Below, piece after piece: positions 46,581 to 59,094 of a DNA stretch of 64,000 bases. The DNA comes from Rotaria sordida (lineage: Eukaryota; Rotifera; Eurotatoria; Philodinida; Philodinidae): the NCBI GenBank assembly GCA_905250125.1, contig CAJNOL010000388.1, positions 62,001 to 126,000 of the forward strand. Direction: 5' to 3'. The notes below the pieces were generated by a model. The model had not been told where the DNA came from, searched no databases, and worked only from the letters and a program-made list of their open reading frames with translations. The position numbers and the translations under genes are program-made. Each line of letters begins with the position of its first letter. The stretch's first letter is position 1.

Positions 46581-46910
46581 TTACCTTGCGGTATGAGGTG
46601 TTGTCCAGTAGCAGACTCAGTTATCCTATATCTTTTCTGCAACTAATACCAGCTGTAGCTCTGGAAAGAAGGTCTGTCCGACGCAGAATTCTTGGGTTCA
46701 ATTGCTTTAGCTTCCTATACGTACTAGCCACAAGCGCAGGCATATGGCACATCGTAGTTAGCAGGCTATCGAACGAGTGAGCCGAGACAAATAGTCGTTA
46801 GTAACTTATCCACGGTCATTTCATGACTGCCAATATCGAGATTTGAACACAGTGCCTAGTGAATACTTGTCGAACAACGCAGCTACTCAATCGTGGCCAT
46901 CCGGCTCCAG
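46573..46910 (-). mobile_element. tRNA-like SINE, copy 2
   Basis: Read on the minus strand: TGGCCACGATTGAGTAGCTG, CGTTGTTCGACAAGTATTCAC, then GCACTGTGTTCAAATCTCG (B-box-like), CTAACGACTATTTGTCTCGG, GAGCTACAGCTGGTATTAGT, and tail CGCAAGGTAATCGAAAGG. It matches 19692-20014 over its length. Confidence 0.6.
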
Positions 46911-47612
46911 AAATCTATGGGTAAACAACTTAAAATTTTCATCAAATTCCGTCAAATCTTAGAACGTTTTAGATACTAGGCGAAATCTAGTACCAGTGAC
47001 GGATAGAGCGAAGAAAATTGGTCATAAACGGCATAAAGATTTGGTGGGATTTCCAAAGTTTTCATACCGAAAATTTACAATCTTTATACAGATAAAATAG
47101 AATTGGATGCATCCCTACTTATTGAGACAAAATTTTAAGTAATCGCATGTATCTTGCGCACACAAAGATATTCACAAATTCAATCAGTTTTAATTTTTCT
47201 ATGTAATATTTTACATATCCATTTATTCGCTCGCAAAACTCTCAATATCAGATTTTGATTCATAATATAACACTTATCCTAGATTACGTAATATCTTTGA
47301 ACACGTAGCTGGGACTAATTGACCGTAACAAAAATTTTCAGAGCTGGAGTTAAGAAAAAGATTCAACTTCGCAGATTTCTGCTATACACATATATTTGAA
47401 TTATTTCATTTTCCAAATGATAGACCACAAAGAGATACTATAATTTAAAATTTTATTCATTGACTTTTAGAAGAAATAAGAAAAACAAAACATCACCCTT
47501 TCAAAGACAATGAACCATTTCTTACAACTTTAATATCAACACTTTAAAATTCTTATTAAAAATTATTTGAGTTGTTTGATATTGCTGAAAGTAATATCTG
47601 ATTTTTGCGATG
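46911..47612. other. Intergenic, no gene seen
   Basis: No supported coding, RNA or repeat feature. Confidence 0.45.
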
Positions 47613-49056
47613 TATATGGGTGTTTCCATGGGATGTCGCCAGTCGATTCGGTGACCACGTCCAAATTCAGTGAAACTTTCTGGGTTTGTAGAGTTTTTTA
47701 CGCTGATCATTTTAGTTATAAAATTTTTATATTTGGTCGCTATTTTTTGAGAGATACAGGTCAAATACGATTGATGCATTTTATGTTTTTTTTCAATCAA
47801 TTCAAATCACATTTTTATCGAAAAACCGATCATAGTCCATGATTATCTATTCGGATTTTAGAACCAATTACATATTTGGATTCCTCTTGAAAAACTACAC
47901 CAGAATCCTTAGAAATCTAAAAACTTTTCACGCATTTTTATACTGCTCACTGATTCACAATGTTGAGGAACAGTCTATGAAAAATTCGATCAGAAAGTTG
48001 GAATAAACGAGAATAGTGGCCTTGCCAGTTTGATAGAGCAAAACTTGCTCTACAACATCCACTAATTAGTTTTCTCCTCGACCTTGATTATGAAATAAAC
48101 AACTGTCAGAACTATTTTAGGTTACAATTTTTCATCAAATTCTAGTGAATATATCGGTGAGATCTAATTAGATGGCTTGTTAACCACTTCAAAATTCACT
48201 GAGATTTGAAAGAATATGTTCATCTGATCATTTTGGTATTAAATTATCTAATGTTCGACTCTAATATACACAGGTTTCTAGCTTAAATAAATAATATGAC
48301 GCTATTCCCTTCTTTTCATAAAAAATGCATTGCTTTTTTTAATGCATAATACTTAAAACGATATTATATATACTGATATTATTTGACTTGTTTTTTTGTG
48401 AAAATAGAGTCGAACATTAGATAATTTAGTAGCAAAATGATCAGATGAACATGTTCTTTCAAATCTCAGTGAATTTTAAAGTGGTTAACAAGCCATATGA
48501 TTAGATCTCACCGATATATTCACTAGAATTTGATGAAAAATTGTAACCTAAAATAGTTTTGACAGTTGTTTATTTCATAATCAAGGTCGGGGAGAAAACT
48601 AATTAGTGGATGTTGTAGAGCAAGTTCTGCTCTATCGAATTGGTAAGGCCCCCATTTTCGTTTATTCCAACTTTCTGATCGAATTTTTCATAGACTGTTC
48701 CTCAACATTGTGAATTAGTGAGCAGTATAAAAATGCGTGAAAAGTTTTTAGATTTCTAAGGATTCTGATGCAGTTTTTCAAGGGGAATCCAAATATGTAA
48801 TTGGTTTTAAAATCCGAATAGATAATCATGGACCATGATCGGTTTTTCGATAAAAATGTGATTTGAATTGATTGAAAAAAAACATAAAATGCATCAATCG
48901 TAATTTGACCTGTATCTCTCTAGAAATAGCGACCAAATATAAAAATTTTATAACCAAAATGATCAGCGTAAAAAATTCTACAAACTCTGGAAGTTTCACT
49001 GAATTTGGACGTGGTCACCGGATCGATTGGCGACATCCCATGGAAACACCCATATA
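47613..49056. mobile_element. 1.44-kb foldback element with ~650-bp arms
   Basis: The left arm 47613-48263 and right arm 48405-49056 are near-perfect reverse complements around a 141-bp spacer. The ends read TATATGGGTGTTTCCATGGG and CCCATGGAAACACCCATATA, with a possible TA target. The arms contain mirrored open frames (KYKNFITKMISVKNSTN...), which arise from the symmetry. There is no transposase. High arm identity suggests recent activity or ongoing gene conversion. Confidence 0.9.
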
Positions 49057-51606
49057 TTGATTAAGAATTCTTTTTTTCCTTTGATCCTGAGAGTATATGA
49101 TCGAACAATTCATCTTCTTCAATACTTAACTGAATTTATTGGTTTTAATTTTTTAATACCATGAATTGAGATTTCCCATGAGGACCTTTAAAGACAACAG
49201 AATAAGCTATCTTAACTTAAGTCATTTTTTTTCGGGTAGGTAACGACGATTGACTGCCAACAAAATGAAGTCTATAATTGTTTCATAGAACATGAAAATA
49301 CTAGAGAAAAAGCGTTCCTATTTTGTTTTTGTCAACAACTGTATATTAAGAAACTACATTTTACCATAATAAAATGATAATTATGAATCATTGTCTGCTC
49401 CATATAACAGGATGTTTATTGTCATAACTCAAAAATATCTTTACATAAAATTTCAAATAACAATGGAATCTATTTCATAAGAACTCTATAACAATTCAAA
49501 AGGGATAAACTGAGGATGTTTAGAATTATGTGTTTCTAATGCTCCATTTATTATCTTATTGCAAAGTCATCAATGTTATATCAAAATTTATCCAAAAATT
49601 TATATGAATGAAACTGTGTGTAAATGATGTCACAAATATAGAGATCGATAGTCTTCGTTCTGAATACGATGAGTAATCAAATCTAGAACAGTTTGCCACT
49701 ATTCATTATAATCAATAGAGCTCATTCAAATTCTTTTCTTATAGAATTTTCATAATAATTCATGATTTTTTTACGATTTCTCACTATTTTTGGATATTCA
49801 CAGTTGGTAAAGTCGAGAGAATATTTTAGTAATAGATGCATGATTGAAACAATTCATCTATTGGAATATAAGATTGCACATGTATAACAGATATTATATA
49901 GTAGTGAGCTTATTTAGCTTCAATGATTTTTTTCTACACTACCTGTCGCACTTTGAAAATAAGTACATATTCAAATGATCTGCTTAAAATGTGAGATTGT
50001 TCTAATTTGTTTAAATACATATAAAAAAAAAACAAATTGATTTAAGAAATTTTAAGTCATGCTTTTCGTTTCAATAAATAAATATTAAAAAGATTCGTTC
50101 AAACATACATCAGATGAATATAGACGATCAGTCAATTATTCAGTATAATTTGCGTTGCAAGTAAGATATAAATCTCAATTCTACCGATCATTTATCGAAG
50201 AAAAATATTACCTTCAACAGTAATCATTTCCATCCGTTATTTTTCCTTTCATTCGCTGATGTTTGCCATTCATCAATAGTTCAGCAAAATTCATTATGTC
50301 TTTTTAGATTTAACGTGATTTTATTTCTCATCATTCATCAAGAAGACAAGCATAAAATCATATAAGGAGTAAAACACCAAGAGAAACATTTGCATTTCAT
50401 CTATGTACAATCGTTTGTCTTCTTTTTACAGCTTGATGTTCAAACATAAGAATTATTACCATAAGATGAGTGTATTCAAGTGCTTTGAATGTCTATTTCG
50501 AATTAGTTTTTGATTGAAAAAAAAATCTATCAATGTAATGAAGTGAAACTATATGCCCTCTCTAATTGTCCACATTTATTATTACTCTCCGTGATAGTGA
50601 TAAGTATTTCTATCATCTATCGAGATTCGTTTTTGAAAATTAATGTTATTAATTCACTTGCCGTGACCATTAATCATCGAACATCGATATTACAGAATAC
50701 ATAAAAACTGTGAATAATTATTTACTGATTAAGGTTTCCTTATTTCTATTAACTAAGCACAACTAATTTTTATTTCAGTATGTACATATATGCTATGTCC
50801 TCAGAAATTGGTAATCAACCAAGATATATCGAAATAATAATCATGAACTGAAACACCCAATAAATCTGCTTTTTTCGATAGTTTTTTTGTGATAAATCGT
50901 GATTTTATGATCGATGACTATCGTTCATTGCATGCATAATAGAAGTGATTTTGTCCTTGTAAACTCGATTTCTACTATTTTACTAAGTTTCTATTACTAA
51001 TTTGTATTAATGAATAATTTTATTGAAAAACTGAGTGCTGGCGGTGTATGTAGGTGTGGTTTTTGACTAACAGAAGAGCTGTACCCATATCCACATCCTT
51101 CATTGATTAGTTATACAGAAAGCACGAGACAAGTAGAAAAATTGTCGTGAATTCTATTTTATTTCTCTTTTGTGTGTCTCATATTCCAGTTAATCACTAA
51201 ATGAAAAAGCGAATGAGCATGTGTTAGAGAGTGTATTCATCATTATTGATTTAAATTCTACAAATAAATCCCTTATACGCCACAAGTGAAAACTTATATG
51301 AGCATTGGCAATGGTGAACTGGAGCTTGTCTAGATATTTGAATCATGCTGAATGTTATGACATTAGATACACGATTAAAAAGATAAAAAGCAGTTAAGTG
51401 AAACTCCACATATTTGCCTTTTCTATTCTGATCCTTTTTTTTCTCTTCAAACATCGCAAAAGATAAAGTACTACTCTAGTTTTGTCATATCGCCACTCTC
51501 ATCCTCAAGATGTTTTATCTGTCAGACTAAGTCTATGGATATTAATAGAACATAGAATAAGAAAATTAATTTCAGATATTAATTCATTATTTCCACTCAA
51601 TAAAGA
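49057..51606. other. Long intergenic stretch
   Basis: AT-rich. I see no conserved gene, RNA or clear repeat in it. Confidence 0.45.
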
Positions 51607-51874
51607 GTAGGAGTGTCGGTATTCACTTCGCCATTTCCAGAATCGACTCCCAACTAGAGCCTATCGAATCCAGAGATTCTTGGACTCGATGGGTCTTACC
51701 CACAAAAAATCAATTAGATCCGAATCCAACAACTTTGCTTGGCCTGATTCCAGTCCCAGTCCCGTTTCGAGTCCAAAAACTTGTAGCGGCCGAATTCGGA
51801 TTCAACAAATTTTAATGAGTTGGGTCTGGGTCCAAAATTCTTGGATCCGATGAGCTCTACTCCGAACACCCTAC
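51607..51874. mobile_element. 268-bp MITE containing hairpin-family units
   Basis: Ends GTAGGAGTGTCGG and CCGAACACCCTAC. Internally it has at least two hairpin units (TAGAGCCTATCGAATCCAGA ... TGGACTCGATGGGTCT at 51655-51697, and a second near 51820-51860). More GC-rich than its surroundings. Confidence 0.6.
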
Positions 51875-52103
51875 TGAATGATTATTATTTGACTTCGTGA
51901 AAACTTTTTTCAAAATTTCTGTGCCCCTCCCCCAAGATGATCAAGGTGGGGAAAAAATAACATCGGTGTGCGACTGCTATGCATAAATATTTTTAATATT
52001 GTTTTGCTTAAACATTGAAATATATGGTATCTTTAATTTAAAAAATTCCATAGTAAAAATTTCTCAAAAGATATTTAAATTTTCATATCTATCTAATGAT
52101 TTA

Positions 52104-52205
52104 ACGGTTTCGGTTTCCGAACCGACTCCGCGAATTTACACCCGGATCCATACTTCCGACCGGATTGGCTGCTGGGCATCTGACCCGGTTGCAGGACACT
52201 ACACC
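52104..52205. repeat. GC-rich patch, probable element remnant
   Basis: CGGTTTCGGTTTCCGAACCG, then CACCCGGATCC and CTTCCGACCGGATTGG. An isolated change in composition with partial palindromes. Origin unknown. Confidence 0.3.
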
Positions 52206-52653
52206 ATAGTCTATGACTGATTCTGTTGTTCACTGCTGAGATTTTATTTGAAAATGTTTCTTTTTCTAAATAATTGATCTATGCTGAATAATTTGTAGAA
52301 GTTTGAAAATGTTTGAGCTTTTCATAGGTCAATTTTTCTATAAACTAAAATTTGCTTTATTGATATCATTAATTGAAAAAATTAAATCAATAAAATAGCG
52401 ACATCTTCATGTTCATGTTTTTATTCTTATAAACCTTTATCCAATGAAAAAAATGCCTGTCTATTGACGTCTTTGTGCTTATGTATGCGTATACGTTGAA
52501 CTCAACAGATATATTGAATCTAATTCAATACTGTAATAATTGATATTTATTTGAAATTTGACTAGTCTCGTATGTTAGAGGTATTTATCTAAAAAATAAA
52601 TTAGAATTTGATATATATAATTTATAACTATATTCATCTAGACAGATTCCAAT

Positions 52654-54641
52654 ATGGCTTCAGCCAAGAAAACATCAAATACACCAAATCCATTAATAAA
52701 AACATATGGTGAACGTCCAGTACCATTTCAATTTCCTGGTAGTCAAGAAAAAATGTATATTGGATCCGAAGTAAGTTATTAATTTTATTATTTATTCGTT
52801 AAAGATTATCATTATTTCTAGGTTGGTAATTTTTTACGTTTATTTCGTGGAACACTTTATAAAAAATATCCATCATTGTGGCGTCGTATGATTACATTAG
52901 AAGAACGAAAATGGTTAATTGAATTAGGTTGTTCTGAATCATCATTACCAACAAATTTGACATTATTACGTGCAACTGAAGTTGATGAAATATTGAATGG
53001 TGATGATGAAAAATATCGAGCATTAACTTTAAATAGTGAATCATCGACAACACGAGGGTAAGAAAAGTTTGTTTGTTTTGTTTTTTGTCATATTTCTATT
53101 TATATGACAATAATTCTTAGAGATAAATCTAAACGATCAGCATGGGTACCAACATTTCCTACTAATTCTCATCATCTTGATGCTGTACCAGCAGCAACAC
53201 CAATTAATCGAAATCGAACAACTACGAAAAAAAAAACTTTTCCTTTATGGTATGAAACTGTTTTTTATTACTTAATTATTTTTAGATTTACAAGTTATTT
53301 TATATATATATATATATATATAGCTTTGATTATACGGATACATCATCGGCACTTGAAAATGCTCAACAATTTGAAGATCTTGTTCCAATTCGACTTGATA
53401 TGGAAATTGAAGGACAAAAATTACGAGATACATTTACATGGAATAAAAATGGTGAATATAAAAAATAAAGAACAAAATAAAATGCAAGATATTTTTTGAT
53501 TTTTATTTCATATAGAACAATTAATTACACCGGAAATGTTTGCCGAAATTCTTTGTGATGATCTAGATCTGAATACAATGGCATTTGTACCTGCTATTGC
53601 ACAAGCCATAAGACAACAGTTGGAATCACATCATAATGATGTTTTAGAAGATAATAGTGATCAACGAATTACAATCAAAGTAATAAGATTAATGAGGAAA
53701 CATTCTCAAGTGTCAAATCGTATTTGAGTCAAGACTATATACATTATATAGATCATAATAAGTAATGAATACTCTGAAAAAAATTCGAACTATTAGCTTA
53801 CTGCTGCTGAGATATTACGTGTTTGCAATATTCTTTAGCACAATACCATAGTCCAGAGATTGAACCAGTTGGAGTAGATCAAATCGACCAGTAACTAGCA
53901 TAGATCCCATATCTGATTTATGTTACATTAACATTGAGAACTAGTAAAAAAAAACATGAGCCATAAAAAAATCTCAGTTCAAATAGGACTCTTTATAAAT
54001 TTGATTGAATTGAATTTTTTGATCTTATGAAACAATTGAACTTATAAATCATTTGACTAATTCATACGCCTTATCTTTTATGTCTGATTTGCTATGTTTT
54101 TATTTTTAGCTGAATATTCATGTTGGAAACGTAAGCTTAGTCGATCAATTCGAATGGGACATGTCCGATAAACAGAATAGTCCAGAAGAATTTGCTCGCG
54201 TATTAGCATCCGAATTAGGTAAGAATTTTTTAAAGCAAAAAAACCAATCAACATATGAAGACATATATATATATATATATAGGACTTGGTGGTGAATTTG
54301 TTACAGCAATAGCATATAGTATTCGTGGACAACTTAGTTGGCATCATAAAACCTTTTCCTATAGGTAAAAAATAAAAATCTGCTAATTTTCATAGATTTA
54401 TTTTTTTTTATAGTGAAACACCAATGCCAACTGTTGATGTTGCTACGCGAACAAATCATGATGCTGAACAATATTGTCCATTCCTAGAAACACTTACAGA
54501 TGCCGAAATGGATAAAAAGATTCGTGATCAAGATCGTAATACAAGGTAGAAATTTATTTTTAGGAAAGGAAAATTTATTTTTTTTAAAATCTTAATTTTA
54601 GACGTATTCGTCGTTTGGCTAATACTGGTTCAGCTTGGTAG
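52654..54641 (+). CDS. SMARCB1: SWI/SNF chromatin-remodelling subunit SNF5
   Basis: Core BAF subunit that contacts the nucleosome acidic patch. Nine in-frame exons: 52654-52770, 52822-53057, 53121-53249, 53324-53451, 53516-53679, 54110-54218, 54283-54364, 54414-54545, 54602-54641, giving 378 residues (human 385). The N-terminal winged-helix region has [20 protein letters not shown] and [16 protein letters not shown] linker with [19 protein letters not shown] and INRNR follows. SNF5 repeat 1 (~180-245: [35 protein letters not shown]) and repeat 2 (~257-325: [39 protein letters not shown]) are intact, as is the basic C-terminal helix ([17 protein letters not shown]) ending GSAW. Full-length and apparently functional. 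Confidence 0.98.
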
Positions 54642-55520
54642 ACATAATTGTATCTAACATTTTTTTTTTGCTGTTGTTAGTTTGTCATTGTCAATTTTTT
54701 TTCTGTGAATAAAAACTAAATAAAAGTATAGTTGTTAATGAAAACAAATTTTATTATTTAACAGACAGTCAATTCTTGCAGAGGTCGATACATTCATTAA
54801 AGTGCTTTTCATCTCTGGCTTTATCTTTAATAAAATTCTACTCTCCACGAGATTTTTCATCAACAACTGAATTCATCTTCTGATGACAAGAGCAAGTTTG
54901 TTGTTTTCTCGTTGTGAATTTGATTGTCACATTTCATATAGATCTCCTGAACAATGTCAATAATTACAAATGCAGCATTTGTTTCGTCTAAAGAAAATTC
55001 TTTTCACGAGAAAACGTAAGTCAAATTTTTCCGGCATAATAAATGAGATCAAGAATTGTAATGACAAAAAATGAATCGCAAATAGATTGCAGAGGAAATA
55101 CGTTGATCAACGAGAACGAGTTTATTATCGACGTTACACAGTGGAAGTCTTTGGGAGACACATCAATCCTTTGTCGAAATGATCGAGTAACACTACGAAT
55201 TAATTCTGTTTTTTCACTTATAATGGGTGTAGTGCATTAGTTTAGATATTTTTCAGATAAACGACGATGTCATTTATAGAATATGATCAACTGGCAACGG
55301 TATACTTTACGGATTGACTTGGGTGGCGATATAATCAATTTTATTCTCTTCTTCCTACACATGTTCTTTTGTTTTTGAAAATTCTTCCGATGATTCGAAT
55401 TATCCTCTAATATCATCTTCCGTGTCTCCTGTAATGTCACACCGTTTTCAAGATAATGATGTTGTTTTCTCCTGAACTCACATCTAATATTCTTTCATTA
55501 AAAATTTTCTTTTACACTTA
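54642..55520. other. Intergenic after SMARCB1
   Basis: The SMARCB1 3' UTR with AATAAAA near 54707, then sequence without a recognised gene. A 65-codon frame at 55043-55240 matches nothing I know. Confidence 0.45.
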
Positions 55521-55914
55521 CAGGGTGTGTAAAAATGTTTATCCAGAGGGTAATGCTGTGATTTTAAATAGAGTCAATAGCAAATTTTATACCAAATGAA
55601 AGCGCGTCAAAAATGGTATTGATCAGTATTAAATAGTAAGGGTTCTACAAAACTTCTTATATATCAAACATAACAAATTTCTAGAAATTTTTGCAGCATT
55701 ACTTCGTAGGAAACCATCATTTTGATCAAATTTGGTTTTTGAATTGCCTCATGAAAGAAATTTTTCGCACTAAAATAGCGAAAATTCCTAGAGATTTGTT
55801 ATGTTCGATATAAAAAGATTAACAAAACTCTTACTATTTAATACTGATAAATTCCATTTTTGACGCGCTTTCATTTTGTATAAAATTTGCTATCGACTCT
55901 ATTTAAAATCACAG
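55521..55914. mobile_element. TIR element (~360-390 bp)
   Basis: CTGTGATTTTAAATAGAGTC at 55556 pairs with GACTCTATTTAAAATCACAG ending 55914. Pairing goes on inward through AAATTTTATACCAAATGAAAG / CTTTCATTTTGTATAAAATTT and GCGCGTCAAAAATGG / CCATTTTTGACGCGC. The left end may extend to ACAGGGTGTGTAAAAATG at 55520, which has no partner on the right. Confidence 0.75.
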
Positions 55915-58480
55915 TTTTTTCAAATATTAATCTCTCATATCATCAAATACTGATAATCGATTTGTTTTTTTCTGAAAAAAACATCGAATAGTTTTCAAAA
56001 ATAGTTTCAAGTAAAAATTCATTATCATTAAATCTTTATATGTGATAGCTGGTGCGTTCAAAAAAGTAGTCAGATCACCAAAGGAGTTCTTTTTTGGACA
56101 GGAAATAATTTCTAATGATACGACAATATCAACTTTTTTTAATGACAGTAAGAATAGAAAGAGCAACGATTCTGTTGAGATATCTTATTTGTATAATATC
56201 CTTCCTAAACATTAATAGAGAGCGAATAATGATGTTTTAGCGTCAATGATGATGAAATAACATGACATATTTTGTTCGCGATCAGAATTCTTTTTTCGAT
56301 TCCATGATGATCTCTATTGTCAACTCATAAAATGAGCAGACGACCTTTCCAACCGAATAGAATTTGTCGTTCATTGGCAGGTATATGAATATAAATAAGA
56401 TCAATTACGAGCAATCGACCAGAAAACGGGCCTACTAATGGACCATGGAAAAAAGAAGTAATTGAACACATTAGAACTTAATTCTTATATATTTGACAAT
56501 CGATCGTCTCTGTAGTGAGAGAACTTGTAGACAATTTTGTCTCGCATTCAACCTTCACCAGCAATGAAAAATCCAGCTGTCTGTTGTCAAACAATTTTAT
56601 TTACTTATGGCAAGAAATAAGATAGAAAAAACCTAACAAAAACAAGACAGTGAAAGATATTTGACTAGCAGACATCAAAGAAAAACATTGCGAGAATGGA
56701 CAAGTACGTTGTTCATTCAGCATTTGAATACTTGGCATATAAGAATAAGCTGTTGAATTTTGAAAAGTCAAATAGCAGTACATAAATATGAATGACTTCT
56801 GAACAATATGAGCTTGTTTAACAGCTCATCTGGATTAATCGATGGATCGTGATATCATTCAAATAATACAAGATCACCGAAAAATCAATTGAGACCAAAC
56901 GATTAATAAAATGATAAATATTAGATTTGTCTTTTTACCTGAGACAGCTTATGTACAGTTTTTTCATCGACTTAGTATATCGATTATTTTGATAGGAAAA
57001 ATCACATAGAACATTACTGGCAAAATAGATTCTTAATATTGTCACCTCGAAAACAACGATTAGTTTTATCGTTATCACTTAGATTATTTTCGAATGTCAC
57101 TTAAAACAATCGATTATAATGTTCTATATCTATTGCCAATTTAATCGAAGATCAGATTATTTTCATTTGTTTTTTTTTTGTTCATTTTATTTAATTTATG
57201 GAAACCGAGTAAATTGCATTCAATTTATTTCGATCAAAATGAAAGTCATAGCCAATCTCTAATTAAATCTCATTAATAGCCATTAGGGTTCTTTGTGTGG
57301 GATATTTAATAATCTTTGTCATTGATTGTCTCTCGTTTAAATATGATAATTCTCGTCCGACAGAAGTTAATATTGTGCTCACATTTTTCAACTGAAAAAT
57401 TCAAACGTCAGCAGCCATGGACAACGAAAAGTTACTTACTTTATCCGAAATTAATCGTTGATAATTAAGCATTGATTCTTCATAATAATTGAATTTTCCA
57501 GGTCGGAAAAATATGATCTTAAACCATTGTATACTACAAAATATGTCAAGAATGATCATCGTATATTTGTCAACGCATACATAACGAATGCGATGAACGT
57601 AAAAGACTATGGTAAACGAACGCATTTTGTTGAAAATAAGTCATAAGTCGGGTTGCACTTCTCCAGCACAAAGATTTTTCGTTTTGAAGTCAGTAACAAA
57701 TATAATATTAAGTATGAATATTTTGATTTCATTTTTATTTAGATTAATTCGAAACAGATATTTAAGAGTAAATGTTCATTTTAAAATAAAAAAATTATTA
57801 TCTATTCATTTGGGTCGATTCAAACATCAAATTAAGTAATGAGTAATTTTAAAAAAATATAATATAATTTCATATCTAAGGCGAGGCGGATAAAATCCGT
57901 CTATCTTGAGCGAGATGAATTATATGAATACAGCAACGCACGACCGTTGACGATTATCGTAATACGTGTCTTAGATTTTTCTCTTCATTTTTGTCGACAA
58001 CAACATGAACACTTTCCTGGAGATAGATCAATTTTTGTATGATTTCGTCGTCATCTTCTAATTTCTCTTAGATGAAATGTTCATACGATAAACTTTTCGT
58101 ATTTTGAAATGATATTTGACAAACTTAATCATTATTTAGATCAACGATAGAATTGATTTGAAACATTGATGGTTTTGAAATCGTTTAATTGGTTAGTTCC
58201 ACTGGTTTTTTATTAGAATTTGAAGATGATGATGCGTTTTGCTTTGCTCGATCCTATATCTTCATTTCAGTAAACATATTTTATAATAAATATTCTTTTC
58301 GTTATATTGAAGTTTCGATTTTCGAAGCTTCAAATTTTAATAGAATAACTTGATCGAAAACTTCATTGCTGTCTTGAATCATGATCAAATCATAAACACT
58401 GTATTTTCTGAATTGTCTTTATGAAAATAAAGTATTCGATCTTTTTTTAAGTTGGCAACGTTCGAACCTCCATCCATCAT
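55915..58480. other. Long intergenic stretch
   Basis: No conserved gene found. Open frames at 56601-56783, 57401-57625 and 57609-57839 match no family I know and lack support. Confidence 0.45.
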
Positions 58481-58492
58481 CATTCGCTTCGG

Positions 58493-58524
58493 ATTGGTCA
58501 AATTCAAATTCATGAGTGACGTCA
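58493..58524. promoter_or_regulatory. CCAAT box and palindromic CRE upstream of CLASP
   Basis: ATTGG (inverted CCAAT) at 58493-58497 and TGACGTCA at 58517-58524, about 570 bases upstream of the CLASP ATG. The full CRE octamer is the CREB/ATF site. Its role here is inferred from position. Confidence 0.45.
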
Positions 58525-59094
58525 CTGTTTTTCATTTTATTCGATTAATATTTGACAAAAAAGAGTCATCAGACATTCGAGTAGAAAGAAACGTACGTTT
58601 GCGCATGAATAATCTTTATACAGCCTGAAAGAAATTTTCAACATTTATAAATTGAGTTTCTTGGTATTGATTCAATTTGAATTTTGTTATTCGAAATAGT
58701 AGGTCAAATAATTTAGCAATATGTTCACTGAACTATTAGATCAGAGTCTTGTTTTCAGCTAAGACTGATAATTAATCAGAAATTTAGAATGTAGGTTTCA
58801 GAAAAACTACTTGACTATTCCCACATAAATACAGGCTATAGTTGAGTTTGACCTTCACTTAGATTATTTTCGTTGTAAAAATCAATCAATCATTCTAAAC
58901 ATTTTCGTATTGGTTTATATTTTAATCCAATCATGGTCAAGGAGATATTTGTAGTATGATGACTAATAAATCTTAATTTAACTGTCTTTTTCTTCTTTCT
59001 CTTTGACGCCTGTTTTTTTTATCGGCAAGATCTGATGGTTCACCGATAGAACTACCTATTTCTTGATCATTTTTTTCTAATAACATATTCATAG

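Noticed and set aside
47522..47842. Frames of 91-92 codons on both strands, with a near-identical one at 48872-49060
   Set aside because: They mirror each other through the inverted repeat and have no start, family or codon support.
52104..52205. CpG-like promoter of SMARCB1
   Set aside because: About 450 bases from the ATG and partly palindromic, better seen as an element remnant. No start-site evidence.
55043..55240. 65-codon frame as a small gene
   Set aside because: No recognisable motif, signal peptide or splice context. Chance cannot be excluded.
57401..57839. Overlapping opposite-strand frames
   Set aside because: Neither resembles a known family. Codon pattern is not convincing.
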